This document shows, piece after piece, positions 27,292 through 35,546 of a stretch of 39,526 nucleotides of DNA (position 1 is its first letter; each line of letters begins with the position of its first letter). The stretch is from Halomonas sp. GTDB lineage: Bacteria > Pseudomonadota > Gammaproteobacteria > Pseudomonadales > Halomonadaceae. The position numbers and the translations under genes were made by a program. The DNA lies in NCBI GenBank assembly GCA_003553625.1, contig PWEV01000270.1, positions 1 through 39,526 of the forward strand. The letters run 5' to 3'. Under the pieces are notes generated by a model. It worked only from the letters and a program-made list of their open reading frames with translations. It did not search any database and had not been told where the DNA came from.

Positions 27292-27300
27292 TGCTATCAT
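27292..27300 (+). promoter_or_regulatory. Extended -10 promoter candidate for the DUF1538 operon
   Basis: TGCTATCAT at 27292-27300 fits an extended -10 element (TGN before a five-of-six TATAAT). No good -35 is seen, as is usual for this type. It is 100 bases upstream of the TTG start. Confidence 0.45.
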
Positions 27301-27399
27301 CCGAACCTTCCAGCTCGGCAGGGACAGCCTCAAGGCTAGCAGGCCGGCGCCCCGGGGTCGCCACCGGGATGTTCGAAGAGACAAATCAGGGAGCCGAAC

Positions 27400-28896
27400 T
27401 TGGCAGAGCAACTCAGGGACTTCGCCCACGCCTTTCTTCACGCCCTGCGCAACCTGATGCCGATCATCGTGGTCGTGGTGGCCTTCCAGGCCCTGCTGCT
27501 GCGGGAGTGGCCCGAGGGCGGCATGAGCATTGCCGTCGGCCTGCTGATCGTGGCCATCGGGGTCGCACTCTTCCTGCAGGGGCTGGAACTGAGCATCTTC
27601 CCGGTGGGCAAGCGCCTCGCCAATCAGTTTGCCCGCCGAGGCTCCATGCCGCTGCTGATGGCCTTCGGCTTCGCCATCGGCTTCTCCGCGGTGGTGGCGG
27701 AACCCGCGCTGATCGCCGTGGCCGAGCAGGCCTACGAGATCAGCGAGGGGCGTATCGACGCCCTCACCCTGCGACTGATCGTGGCGGGCTCGGTGGGCCT
27801 GGTGATGGCGGTGGGCGTCCTGAGGGTCATTCTCGGCCACCCCCTCCACTGGTACATGATCGGCGGCTACCTGACCGTGGTAATGGTGACCTTCTTCGCA
27901 CCGGAGGAGATCGTCGGGCTCGCCTACGACTCCGGCGGGGTGACCACCAATATCGTGACCGTGCCGCTGATCGCCGCCCTGGGCATCGGCCTGGCCTCCT
28001 CCATCCGTGGGCGCAATCCGCTGATCGATGGCTTCGGCCTGGTAGCGCTGGCGGTGATGGTGCCGATGATCAGCGTCCAGCTCTACGGCATCCTGGTCTA
28101 TGCCGACCCGGGGGATATCGCCAACGGCGCCGCCCTGGTCGGGCTTGAAGGCGATACCGAGGCGCCCTCCGGTCTGGTCACCATGATCCTCGACCTGTTC
28201 AGCATGCTGCGCGATGTGCTGCCCATCATCCTGGTGATCCTGTTCTTCCAGTACGCCGTGCTGCGCCGCCCCCTGGCCAGTCCCGTCAAGGTCGGGGTCG
28301 GCTTCGCCCTGGTGATCATCGGCCTCTACGCCTTCGTGGTGGGGCTCAAGCTGGGGCTCTTCCCCATCGGCCAGCGCATGGCGGAGCAGCTGATCACCTT
28401 CGACACCTGGCTGTGGGTCTACCTGTTCGCCTTCGCCATCGGCTTCGCCACCACCATGGCCGAACCCGCGCTGATCGCGGTGGGTCAGCAGGCCCAGGAG
28501 GCCGCCGCCGGCAAGATCAACGGCAACACGATCCGCCTGCTGGTCGCGGTCGGCGTGGCCATCGGCATCACCATCGGCGTCCACCGCATCATCACCGGCG
28601 ACTCCATTCACTACTACATCATCGGCGGCTACCTGCTGGTGATCGCCCTTACCGCCCTGGCACCGCGCTACATCGTGGCGCTGGCCTTCGATCTCGGCGG
28701 GGTGACGACCTCGGAGGTCACCGTGCCCCTGGTGACCGCGCTGGGCATCGGCCTGGCCAGCCAGATCGAGGGGCGAAACGTGCTGATCGACGGTTTCGGC
28801 CTGATCGCCTTCGCCTCCATCTTCCCTATCGTGACCGTGATGAGCTATGCCATCCTGATGGAACGGGTGGCTCACTGGAGAGAGAGGCAACCATGA
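27400..28896 (+). CDS. Tandem DUF1538 membrane protein (putative cation transporter)
   Basis: A 498-residue integral membrane protein made of two homologous DUF1538 halves. Blocks repeat at a fixed offset of 254 residues: AEPALIAV at 100-107 and 354-361; GGVTT followed by VTVPL at 179-190 and 433-444; ALGIGLAS and LIDGFGL at 193-214 and 447-468. Each half has about five to six hydrophobic segments. I recall a report that a DUF1538 pair (UmpAB) from a Halomonas acts as a Na+(Li+,K+)/H+ antiporter; this is unverified memory. The start is TTG with AGGGAG six bases upstream. The stop overlaps the P-II-like gene by ATGA. Confidence 0.9.
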   Translation: MAEQLRDFAHAFLHALRNLMPIIVVVVAFQALLLREWPEGGMSIAVGLLIVAIGVALFLQGLELSIFPVGKRLANQFARRGSMPLLMAFGFAIGFSAVVAEPALIAVAEQAYEISEGRIDALTLRLIVAGSVGLVMAVGVLRVILGHPLHWYMIGGYLTVVMVTFFAPEEIVGLAYDSGGVTTNIVTVPLIAALGIGLASSIRGRNPLIDGFGLVALAVMVPMISVQLYGILVYADPGDIANGAALVGLEGDTEAPSGLVTMILDLFSMLRDVLPIILVILFFQYAVLRRPLASPVKVGVGFALVIIGLYAFVVGLKLGLFPIGQRMAEQLITFDTWLWVYLFAFAIGFATTMAEPALIAVGQQAQEAAAGKINGNTIRLLVAVGVAIGITIGVHRIITGDSIHYYIIGGYLLVIALTALAPRYIVALAFDLGGVTTSEVTVPLVTALGIGLASQIEGRNVLIDGFGLIAFASIFPIVTVMSYAILMERVAHWRERQP

Positions 28897-29243
28897 AGTT
28901 TTCCCTGCTGGTGGCCATCGTGCCCGAGGATATGGAACAGGAGTGCATCGATGCCGCCACCAAGGCCGGCGCCGTAGGCATGACCCTGATGTCTGGCCGC
29001 GGCATCGGCGGCGAGCGCAAGAAGACCTTCTTCGGTCTGACCTTCGAGGGCAGCCAGAGCATCATGCTGATGACCCTGGAGAAGGGGCTGTCGCTCAAGG
29101 TGCTCAAGGCCGTCCGCGAGATTCTCAATCCCTCAGGCGATGACTCCAAGGGGTTGGTGATGACACTACCCGTGGAGCACCTCGGGGGCATCGACATGGC
29201 CCAGGTCAAGCGCTTCGAGGAACGGCTCAGGCACGATATCTGA
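28893..29243 (+). CDS. P-II-like signalling protein
   Basis: A 116-residue protein with the ferredoxin-like P-II layout: an N-terminal beta strand (KFSLLVAIVPED), a helix (QECIDAATKAGAVGMTLMSG), a Gly/Arg turn GRGIGG at 35-40, a shortened T-loop region (ERKKTFFGLTFEG) and a C-terminal half with SLKVLKAVREILNP. It resembles GlnB/GlnK and the wider P-II-like group. The uridylylated Tyr of the T-loop is not evident, and the usual GDGKIF B-loop is replaced by SGDDSKGLV. P-II-like proteins often bind nucleotides and gate an adjacent transporter (GlnK-AmtB, SbtB-SbtA). Overlap with the DUF1538 stop suggests coupling and stoichiometric expression. Confidence 0.85.
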   Translation: MKFSLLVAIVPEDMEQECIDAATKAGAVGMTLMSGRGIGGERKKTFFGLTFEGSQSIMLMTLEKGLSLKVLKAVREILNPSGDDSKGLVMTLPVEHLGGIDMAQVKRFEERLRHDI

Positions 29244-29269
29244 GCGACTATCACTGACGGAGAGAGAAG

Positions 29270-29656
29270 ATGCTGGTCAAGGACATCATGATGCGCGACG
29301 TGGTGACGGTGTCACCCTTCGACACCCTGCGCGAAGCCCTCGCTCTGATGAAGAAGCACAACCTCAAGTGCCTGGTGGTGGAGCAGCAGGACCCCCACGA
29401 CGCCTGGGGATTGATCACCTACACCAATATCGTCAAGACCATCGTTGCCGAGAACGGCGACATCGACCTGATCAATGTCTACGACGTCTGCGCCAAGCCC
29501 GCCATCGGCGTCGGCGAGTCGCTGGATGTCCGCCACGTGGCCAAGCTGATGACCGACAGCATCGTCAAACGCGTGCTGGTACTGGACGACAATCGCCTGG
29601 TCGGCCTGGTGACCATGGACGATATCGTGGGTACCGTTCTGGATCTGATCGAGTGA
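29270..29656 (+). CDS. Twin CBS-domain protein
   Basis: A 128-residue cytosolic protein made of two CBS domains. The first is about residues 1-60 (VKDIMMRDVVTVSPFDTLRE, then KCLVVEQQ and LITYTNI). The second is about 65-128 (VYDVCAKPAIGVGESLDV, then RVLVLDDNRLVGLVTMDDI). CBS pairs bind adenosine nucleotides and commonly regulate transporters or enzymes. It has no other domain. GGAG lies seven bases upstream, and it follows the P-II-like gene by 26 bases. In this context it is probably an energy or nucleotide sensor for the DUF1538 protein. That role is inference from gene order. Confidence 0.92.
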   Translation: MLVKDIMMRDVVTVSPFDTLREALALMKKHNLKCLVVEQQDPHDAWGLITYTNIVKTIVAENGDIDLINVYDVCAKPAIGVGESLDVRHVAKLMTDSIVKRVLVLDDNRLVGLVTMDDIVGTVLDLIE

Positions 29657-29675
29657 CCCTGGGAAACCCATCGAC

Positions 29676-29963
29676 ATGGAAGACTTCTTTACCTGGGTCG
29701 GCAGGACGCTGGGCGAGATCATCCGCTTCGTCGTCGACCTGCTGACCGGCTTCTTCGCGAACATCGGCAATGCCGCCCGTGGCTTTATGGACGGGCTCTC
29801 GGGGGCGCTGGGCATCCCTCCCTCGCTGATCAGCCTTATCATCCTGGTGATCGGACTTTGGCTGCTGTGGAAGGGCATCAGGGCGCTGATGCGCCGGGCC
29901 ATCGTCGCCGCCCTGATCTGGCTGCTGCTGGGGGTGGTGGTGCTGAGCTGGCTCATCTACTGA
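29676..29963 (+). CDS. 95-residue membrane protein at the end of the DUF1538 operon
   Basis: An amphipathic N-terminal half (about residues 1-50, including WVGRTLGEIIRFVVDLLTGF) is followed by two hydrophobic helices, about 52-69 (LISLIILVIGLWLLW) and 76-94 (AALIWLLLGVVVLSWLIY). No family is recognised. It is 19 bases after the CBS gene on the same strand and before a hairpin, so it is likely the last gene of the unit. The ribosome binding site is weak (GGGAA about 13 bases upstream), which suggests translation coupled to the CBS gene. Confidence 0.7.
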   Translation: MEDFFTWVGRTLGEIIRFVVDLLTGFFANIGNAARGFMDGLSGALGIPPSLISLIILVIGLWLLWKGIRALMRRAIVAALIWLLLGVVVLSWLIY

Positions 29964-30010
29964 GCACCACGGTTGACCACCAGACCCCGACACGAATGCC
30001 CATCAGCAAA

Positions 30011-30032
30011 GCGCCGCCCCGAGGGGCGGCGC
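30011..30032. terminator. Hairpin between the DUF1538 operon and convergent pepN
   Basis: A 10-bp GC-only stem (GCGCCGCCCC at 30011-30020 and complement at 30023-30032) with a 2-base centre, between two convergent units. T-runs are short (TTTGCT on the minus strand), so it is a moderate bidirectional terminator candidate. Confidence 0.6.
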
Positions 30033-30054
30033 ATGTCGTTCGGCCTTCGGCGAC

Positions 30055-32688
30055 TCAGGCCAGGGCCTTTTCCACCACCTCATAGACGTTGGGCGAGAGC
30101 TTCTCGGCGCGGATGCGCTCGAGTTCGGCCTTCATCAGTTCCTGGCGGGTCTCGTCGAACCGCGCCCAGCGGGTCAGCGGCGTGATCAGCCGCGCGGCGA
30201 TCTCCGGATTGAGGCGATTGAGCTCGATCACCACGTCGGCCAGCAGTCGATATCCCGCGCCGTCGATGCGGTGGAAGTTGACCCGGTTCTGGCCGGCGAA
30301 GGTGCCGATCAGCGCGCGCACCTTGTTGGGGTTCTTCAGCGAGAAGGCCGGGTGCTCCATCAGGAACTTGACGCGATCGAGCACGTCGGGCTGCGGGCGG
30401 GTGACCTGGATGCTGAACCACTGGTCCATCACCAGGGTGTCGTGGGCCCATTTCTCGCCGAAGGCCCTGAGCGCCGGCTCGCTGAGATCGTCGCGGCTGC
30501 TGTGGGTCAGCAGGGTCAGCGCATGGCGCACATCGGTCATGTTGTGGTCGGCCTCGAACTGTTCCATGGCCTGTGTGATCCCCTCCTCGTCCTCGATGGC
30601 CACCAGGTAGGAGAGCGCCACGTTCTTCAGGCTGCGCCCGGCGATCTGCTCCGGGGTCGGGGCATAGGGTTCATCGCGATGATTTTCGCGATAGACCCTA
30701 AGGAAGTCGTCGCGCAGCGCCGTGGCCAGGCCCTGCTTGACGAAGGTGCGCGCCGCATGGATGGCATCCACATCGACCAACGGCTGCTGCTCGGCGATGT
30801 AGGCCTCGGAAGGCAGCGTGAGCATCTCGGCCAGCACCGCCCTGTCGTCGATCTCGGCTGTGAGAAGGCCGCGAAAGGCCTCCACCACCCGGGTATCCAT
30901 CACCTTCTCCACGCCGTTGCGATGGGCAGCGATCAGGTCGTCCAGCGCCAGCATGGCCAGGCGCTGACCGGCGTCCCAACGATTGAAACCGTCGGCGTCG
31001 TTGGCCAGCAGGAAGGCCAGGTCCTCGCGGCCGTAGGGGAACCGAAGCTTGACCGGCGCCGAGAAACCGCGCAGCAGCGAAGGCACCGGTGCCTCGGAGA
31101 CGTCGGTGAACAGAAACTCCTGCTCGGCCTCGCGCAGATCGACTACGGCGTCAGCGCCGAGCGCTTCGCCATCCAGGGTCAGCGGCAGGTCACGGCCGCT
31201 CTTGGTGCCCACCAGACCCAGGCGGACCGGGATATGCAGCGGCTGCTTGTGCGGCTGCCCCGGGGTGGCCGGGGTGCGCTGACGCAGCATCAGGCGGTAT
31301 TCACCGCGGGCATAGTCATACTCGCCGAAGGCGTCGATCTCCGGGGTGCCTGCCTGGGAGTACCACCGCATGAACTGGGTCAGGTCCAGGCCGGAGGCCT
31401 CCGCCATGCAGCCCACGAAGTCCTCGATGGTCACCGCCTGCCCGTCGAAGCGCTCGAAGTAGAGATCGCTGCCTCGCCGGAAGGCCTCCTCGCCCACCAG
31501 ATTGGCCAGCATGCGCACCACCTCGGCGCCCTTCTCGTAGATGGTCAGGGTGTAGAAGTTGCCGATCTCGATGTAGTGGTCGGGCCGCACCGGATGCGCC
31601 GTGGGGCCGGCATCCTCGGCGAACTGGGAGGTACGAAAGATGGAGACGTCCTCGATGCGCTTGACCGCCGGCGAGTTGGTATCGGCGGAGAAGCACTGAT
31701 CGCGGTAGACGGTAAAGCCCTCCTTCAGGGAGAGCTGGAACCAGTCCCGGCAGGTCACCCTGTTACCCGACCAGTTGTGGAAGTACTCGTGGGCGACGAT
31801 GCTCTCGACGCGCTGGAAGGCGGCGTCGGTGGCGGTATGCACGTGGGTCAGCACCGCCGCCGAGTTGAAGATATTGAGCCCCTTGTTCTCCATGGCGCCC
31901 ATGTTGAAGTCATTAACCGCCACGATCATGAACAGGTCCAGGTCGTACTCGCGCCCGTAGGCCTGTTCGTCCCAGCTCATGGCACGCTTAAGGGAGGCCA
32001 TGGCATGGTCGGTCTTGCCGAGGTTCTCCTCCTCTACCCAGATCTGCAGGGTCACTTCGCGACCGCTGGCGGTGGTGAAGACGTCCTCGACCTTCTCGAG
32101 GTCGCCGGCCACCAGGGCGAACAGGTAGCTGGGCTTGGGGTGAGGGTCTTCCCAGGTGACGAAGTGACGGCCGTTGGGCAGCGATCCGCGCTCCACCGGA
32201 TTGCCGTTGGAGAGCAGCACCGGCTCGCGCTCAGTGTCGCCGATCACCGTGGTGGTGAAGGTGGCCATGACATCGGGGCGGTCCGGATAAAAGGTGATGC
32301 GCCGGAAGCCTTCGGCCTCGCACTGGGTGCAGTACATGCTGCCCGAACGGTAAAGGCCCTCCAGGGCGGTGTTCGCCTGGGGGGCAATTTCCACCTCGGT
32401 ATCGAGCCGGAAGCGCTCCGGCACTCGATAGACTGTCAGCCCGGTGTCGCTCAGCACATATTCGTCTGCTTCAAGCGGCTGGCCATCGAGGGCGATGGCC
32501 TTTAGGTCCAGCCCCTCGCCGTCCAGCTCCAGAGAAAGACCGGCCTCGCGTTGCGGGTGACGTTCCAGATGAAGAGAGGCCTTTACGCGGGTCGCCGAGG
32601 GCTCGAGATCGAAGGTCAGATCGGTGCGGATCACGCGGTAGGCAGGGGGGCGGTAATCGCTGAGGTGGGTCGCCTGGGGATCGGACAT
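30055..32688 (-). CDS. pepN: Aminopeptidase N (M1 family)
   Basis: An 877-residue cytosolic zinc aminopeptidase. The exopeptidase motif GAMENKG is at 264-270. The zinc motif HEYFHNW starts at residue 300 (His300, Glu301, His304), with Glu323 as third ligand in LKEGFTVYRD. The N-terminal beta-rich domain, with MYCTQCEAEGFRRITFYPDRPDV, and the long helical C-terminal domain match E. coli PepN (870 residues). It trims N-terminal residues in general protein turnover. A sigma-70-type promoter precedes it. It converges on the DUF1538 operon. Confidence 0.97.
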   Translation of the reverse strand: MSDPQATHLSDYRPPAYRVIRTDLTFDLEPSATRVKASLHLERHPQREAGLSLELDGEGLDLKAIALDGQPLEADEYVLSDTGLTVYRVPERFRLDTEVEIAPQANTALEGLYRSGSMYCTQCEAEGFRRITFYPDRPDVMATFTTTVIGDTEREPVLLSNGNPVERGSLPNGRHFVTWEDPHPKPSYLFALVAGDLEKVEDVFTTASGREVTLQIWVEEENLGKTDHAMASLKRAMSWDEQAYGREYDLDLFMIVAVNDFNMGAMENKGLNIFNSAAVLTHVHTATDAAFQRVESIVAHEYFHNWSGNRVTCRDWFQLSLKEGFTVYRDQCFSADTNSPAVKRIEDVSIFRTSQFAEDAGPTAHPVRPDHYIEIGNFYTLTIYEKGAEVVRMLANLVGEEAFRRGSDLYFERFDGQAVTIEDFVGCMAEASGLDLTQFMRWYSQAGTPEIDAFGEYDYARGEYRLMLRQRTPATPGQPHKQPLHIPVRLGLVGTKSGRDLPLTLDGEALGADAVVDLREAEQEFLFTDVSEAPVPSLLRGFSAPVKLRFPYGREDLAFLLANDADGFNRWDAGQRLAMLALDDLIAAHRNGVEKVMDTRVVEAFRGLLTAEIDDRAVLAEMLTLPSEAYIAEQQPLVDVDAIHAARTFVKQGLATALRDDFLRVYRENHRDEPYAPTPEQIAGRSLKNVALSYLVAIEDEEGITQAMEQFEADHNMTDVRHALTLLTHSSRDDLSEPALRAFGEKWAHDTLVMDQWFSIQVTRPQPDVLDRVKFLMEHPAFSLKNPNKVRALIGTFAGQNRVNFHRIDGAGYRLLADVVIELNRLNPEIAARLITPLTRWARFDETRQELMKAELERIRAEKLSPNVYEVVEKALA

Positions 32689-32717
32689 TCGGGATGCTCC
32701 TGTCGGAAATGGTCACC

Positions 32718-32747
32718 ATTGTACGGCGCCCGCCCCCCCAACCTCAA
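32718..32747 (-). promoter_or_regulatory. Sigma-70-type promoter of pepN
   Basis: Minus strand: TTGAGG (32742-32747), an 18-base G-rich spacer and TACAAT (32718-32723, five of six). It lies 29 bases before the pepN ATG. Confidence 0.55.
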
Positions 32748-32772
32748 AGCGGGCTCACGGACTGCCCGGAAC

Positions 32773-32791
32773 CGGGGCGACAAGCGCCCCG
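32773..32791 (-). terminator. Hairpin downstream of yajQ
   Basis: A GC-rich stem (GGGGCG/CGCCCC plus a flanking C-G pair, 5-base loop) six bases past the yajQ stop. There is no T-run, so it may act in 3'-end stability or weak termination. Confidence 0.4.
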
Positions 32792-32797
32792 AGGTAT

Positions 32798-33283
32798 TCA
32801 GTCACGGAAGTTGTCGAACTGCAGGGGGAGGTCGGGGCCGCCCTCGCCACGCAGCAGCGCCATCACCGCCTGCAGGTCGTCGCGCTTCTTGCCGGTGACG
32901 CGCACCTTGTCGCCCTGGATCTGGGCCTGGACCTTGAGCTTGGACTCCTTGATACGCTTGACGATCTCCTTGGCCTCCTTCTGGTCGAGGCCCTGCTTGA
33001 GGGTCACCTCCTGGCGGGCCCTCACGCCGGAGAGCACCGGATCCTGAACGTCCATGCAGCGGGCGTCGATGCCTCGCGCGATCAGCTTGTTGCGCAGCAC
33101 ATCGAGCATCTGCTTGAGCTGGAAGTCCACCTCGGCCTCCAGGGACACGCTCTCGCCGTTGAGCTCGAAGCTGGCGGTGACACCCTTGAAGTCGAAGCGG
33201 GACTGAACCTCGCGGTTGGCCTGGTCCACGGCATTGCTGGCCTCGTGGCCGTCGAATTCGGAAACGATATCGAAGGAGGGCAT
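32798..33283 (-). CDS. yajQ: YajQ family nucleotide-binding protein
   Basis: A 161-residue protein with two ferredoxin-like domains. It opens [20 protein letters not shown], the family's standard N-terminus, followed by [39 protein letters not shown] near the C-terminus is also diagnostic. YajQ proteins bind nucleotides, and some bind cyclic di-GMP and act as effectors with transcription factors. The start at 33283 has AGGAG six bases upstream; 13 further codons upstream are open but unlike the family. It lies 49 bases downstream of the GNAT gene on the same strand. Confidence 0.95.
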   Translation of the reverse strand: MPSFDIVSEFDGHEASNAVDQANREVQSRFDFKGVTASFELNGESVSLEAEVDFQLKQMLDVLRNKLIARGIDARCMDVQDPVLSGVRARQEVTLKQGLDQKEAKEIVKRIKESKLKVQAQIQGDKVRVTGKKRDDLQAVMALLRGEGGPDLPLQFDNFRD

Positions 33284-33332
33284 GGCGGCTCCTGAGCCTG
33301 AAAAACTGAAGATGAGAAACATCCGGATTCTA

Positions 33333-33833
33333 TCAGCCCGCGACGCTCGCTGCCCCTGCCGGAAGCGTCTCTAGCTCCTTGACCATCTGCCAGCCGGCGC
33401 AGCCATCCTCGTAATACTCGGGTAGCCAGCGCTCCAGGCGAAAGCCCATGCGTCGGTAGAGTTTCAGGGCAACCCGGTTGTCGGCGCGCACCTCGAGGCC
33501 CAGCCGGGCGCTGCCGCGGCTTCGGGCCCCTCCCTCCAGGATCTCGAGCAGCTGTCGCCCCAGGCCACTGCCGCGGGCATCGGGATGCACACAGAAGGAG
33601 TAGAGCCGGGCCCGGCGGCTGCCGTGGCGAAACAGCAGGGTGCCATAGCCCAGCAGGCGGGCAGGCGAGAGGTCCTGCGGCTCGCGCTCTGCTACCCAGG
33701 TCTCGGCGTGGGCACGGTTGAGCAGGTGCCAGAGTTGGCGTCGGCTGAAGCGGTCGCCGGTAAATGCGCTCTGCTCCAGGCGGTAGAGGGCATCCAGATC
33801 GTGGGAGACGGCCGGGCGCAGTCGGGTGGTCAT
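33333..33833 (-). CDS. GNAT-family N-acetyltransferase
   Basis: A 166-residue acetyltransferase. The acetyl-CoA binding motif is in [20 protein letters not shown], followed by [16 protein letters not shown], which is RimI-like. The C-terminal [17 protein letters not shown] is typical of a GNAT type that I recall as fused to a C39-like peptidase domain and encoded beside RimK-family ligases. Here only the GNAT part is present. AGGAG lies six bases before the ATG. The gene is divergent from the RimK-type ligase gene. The acceptor is unknown. Confidence 0.88.
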   Translation of the reverse strand: MTTRLRPAVSHDLDALYRLEQSAFTGDRFSRRQLWHLLNRAHAETWVAEREPQDLSPARLLGYGTLLFRHGSRRARLYSFCVHPDARGSGLGRQLLEILEGGARSRGSARLGLEVRADNRVALKLYRRMGFRLERWLPEYYEDGCAGWQMVKELETLPAGAASVAG

Positions 33834-33994
33834 GTGGAACTCCTGAATCGAACCGATGATTCTGCGCAGTGCGGCAGCCGCTGTCAGCGGGCATCAACAT
33901 GAAATCTTTTCACAGTAACGGCCGATTGTCCGCCGGCCCGCCCTGCCGCATGCTGGACGCGTTGTCTTCCCTCCCTCTCTCCGGAAAGCGCCCC

Positions 33995-35503
33995 ATGTGC
34001 CCCTTGCGTATCGTCGTCGATCGACTGGACGACTGGCAGCCCTACTATCCCTCCGAGGACCTGATCACCGCGGCCGACTTCCTGGCTCAGGACCGCCGTC
34101 ATCGGATGGGCGAGGAGCAGGACCGCACCACCCATGTGCTCAACCTGTGCGGCGAGCTCGACTACCTCGGCAGCGGCTACTATGTCTCGCTGCTGGCCCA
34201 GGCCCGCGGTCATCGGGTGCTGCCCACGGTGGAAACCCTGAACGAGCTGTCACGCAAGGCGCTGATCGACCTGCAGCTGGACACCCTGGCCCCGCTGCTC
34301 GGTGAACTGGCCCGCGACGGCGCCCTGCCCGGGGATGCCCTGACCCTCAGGGTGCTGTTCGGCGAGTGTCACGAACCGGCCCTGGCGCGGCTAGCCCGCA
34401 AGCTGTTCGAGCGCCTGCCCTGCCCGCTGCTGGAGGCGCGCCTGGTGCGCCGCCACGATCTCTGGCGCCTGGCACGGCTCAGGCCGCTCCGGCTGCGTGA
34501 TCTGGCCGCCGAGGAGCAGGATTTGTTTGCCAGCGCGCTGAACCGGCATTCGCGTCAGGTGTGGCGTACCCCCAAGGCCCGCCGCCGCTACCGCTTCGAC
34601 CTGGCCATCCTGGTCGAACCGAGGGAGGTGCTGCCGCCCAGCAACCGCGGGGCGCTCAAGGCGTTCATCCGCGCCGGGCGCAAACTGGGTATCGATGTAT
34701 CGCTGATCACCCGCCGCGATGCCGGCCGGCTGGCCGAATTCGATGGCCTGTTCATCCGCGAGACCACGTCACTGGACCACCACACCTACCGAATGGCGCG
34801 TCGGGCCGAGCACGAGGGGCTGGTGGTGATCGACTCGCCCCGCGACATTCTGCGTTGCACCAACAAGGTCTACCTGCACGCCCTGCTGCGCGCGCGGGGC
34901 GTGCCGGCACCAGAGGGCGTGCTGCTGCAGCGCGGCGACCGTCGTCCCCTGGGCGAGCGACTCGGCGACCTCTCGTTTCCGCTGGTGCTCAAGGTGCCGG
35001 ACGGTTCGTTCTCCCGCGGCGTGGTCAAGGTAACCGACCAGGTCCATCTCGAGCTCGAGGCCGCACGCCTGTTCCGGGACTCCGCCCTGCTGCTGCTCCA
35101 GGAGTGGCTGCCCACCGAATACGACTGGCGCATCGGCGTACTTGACGGTCAGGTGCTGTTTGCCAGTCGCTACTACATGGCCCGCGGCCACTGGCAGATC
35201 TACGACCACTCCGGGGCACGGGTAAAGAGCGGTGGCTTCACCACCCACGACCCCGCCGAGGCGCCGCCGGCGGTGATCAAGGCCGCGCTCAAGGCGTGTC
35301 GGCTGATCGGCGACGGTTTCTACGGCGTCGATATCAAGCAGGCCGGCGATCGGGTGGTGGTGATCGAGGTCAACGACAATCCCAACGTGGACGCCGGCAT
35401 CGAGGATGCGGTGCTCGGCCGCGTCCTCTATGAGCGCATCATGGCGGTGTTTCTGGCACGCATGGAGGCCAGGGTGGCTGACGCGGCACGCCGGTTGGCG
35501 TAA
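33995..35503 (+). CDS. RimK-type ATP-grasp ligase with RLAN N-terminal domain
   Basis: A 502-residue protein. Residues 1 to about 150 (from PLRIVVDRLDDWQPYYPSED through LNLCGELDYLGSGYYVSLLAQ) resemble the RimK-like ATP-grasp N-terminal (RLAN) domain. The C-terminal half is an ATP-grasp ligase with FIRETTSLDHHTYRMA, PLVLKVPDGSFSRGVVKV, LQEWLPTEYDWRIGVLDG and the metal-binding VVIEVNDNPNVDAG. RimK-type enzymes add Glu or other amino acids to protein or small-molecule carboxylates. The substrate here is unknown. The start is set at 33995, where family similarity begins; the frame is open 42 codons upstream. Confidence 0.9.
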   Translation: MCPLRIVVDRLDDWQPYYPSEDLITAADFLAQDRRHRMGEEQDRTTHVLNLCGELDYLGSGYYVSLLAQARGHRVLPTVETLNELSRKALIDLQLDTLAPLLGELARDGALPGDALTLRVLFGECHEPALARLARKLFERLPCPLLEARLVRRHDLWRLARLRPLRLRDLAAEEQDLFASALNRHSRQVWRTPKARRRYRFDLAILVEPREVLPPSNRGALKAFIRAGRKLGIDVSLITRRDAGRLAEFDGLFIRETTSLDHHTYRMARRAEHEGLVVIDSPRDILRCTNKVYLHALLRARGVPAPEGVLLQRGDRRPLGERLGDLSFPLVLKVPDGSFSRGVVKVTDQVHLELEAARLFRDSALLLLQEWLPTEYDWRIGVLDGQVLFASRYYMARGHWQIYDHSGARVKSGGFTTHDPAEAPPAVIKAALKACRLIGDGFYGVDIKQAGDRVVVIEVNDNPNVDAGIEDAVLGRVLYERIMAVFLARMEARVADAARRLA

Positions 35504-35546
35504 GCTCTATCTGTTGGACAAACCCTGTACAAGAGACGGAGCCCCG

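Noticed and set aside
27193..28890. Upstream extension of the lemA frame on the minus strand (about 566 codons)
   Set aside because: It is antisense to the DUF1538 gene, His/Gly/Asp-rich and unlike LemA; the ATG at 27192 has a good ribosome site and family N-terminus.
30271..32505. 744-codon open frame on the plus strand
   Set aside because: Fully antisense to pepN, with no family features.
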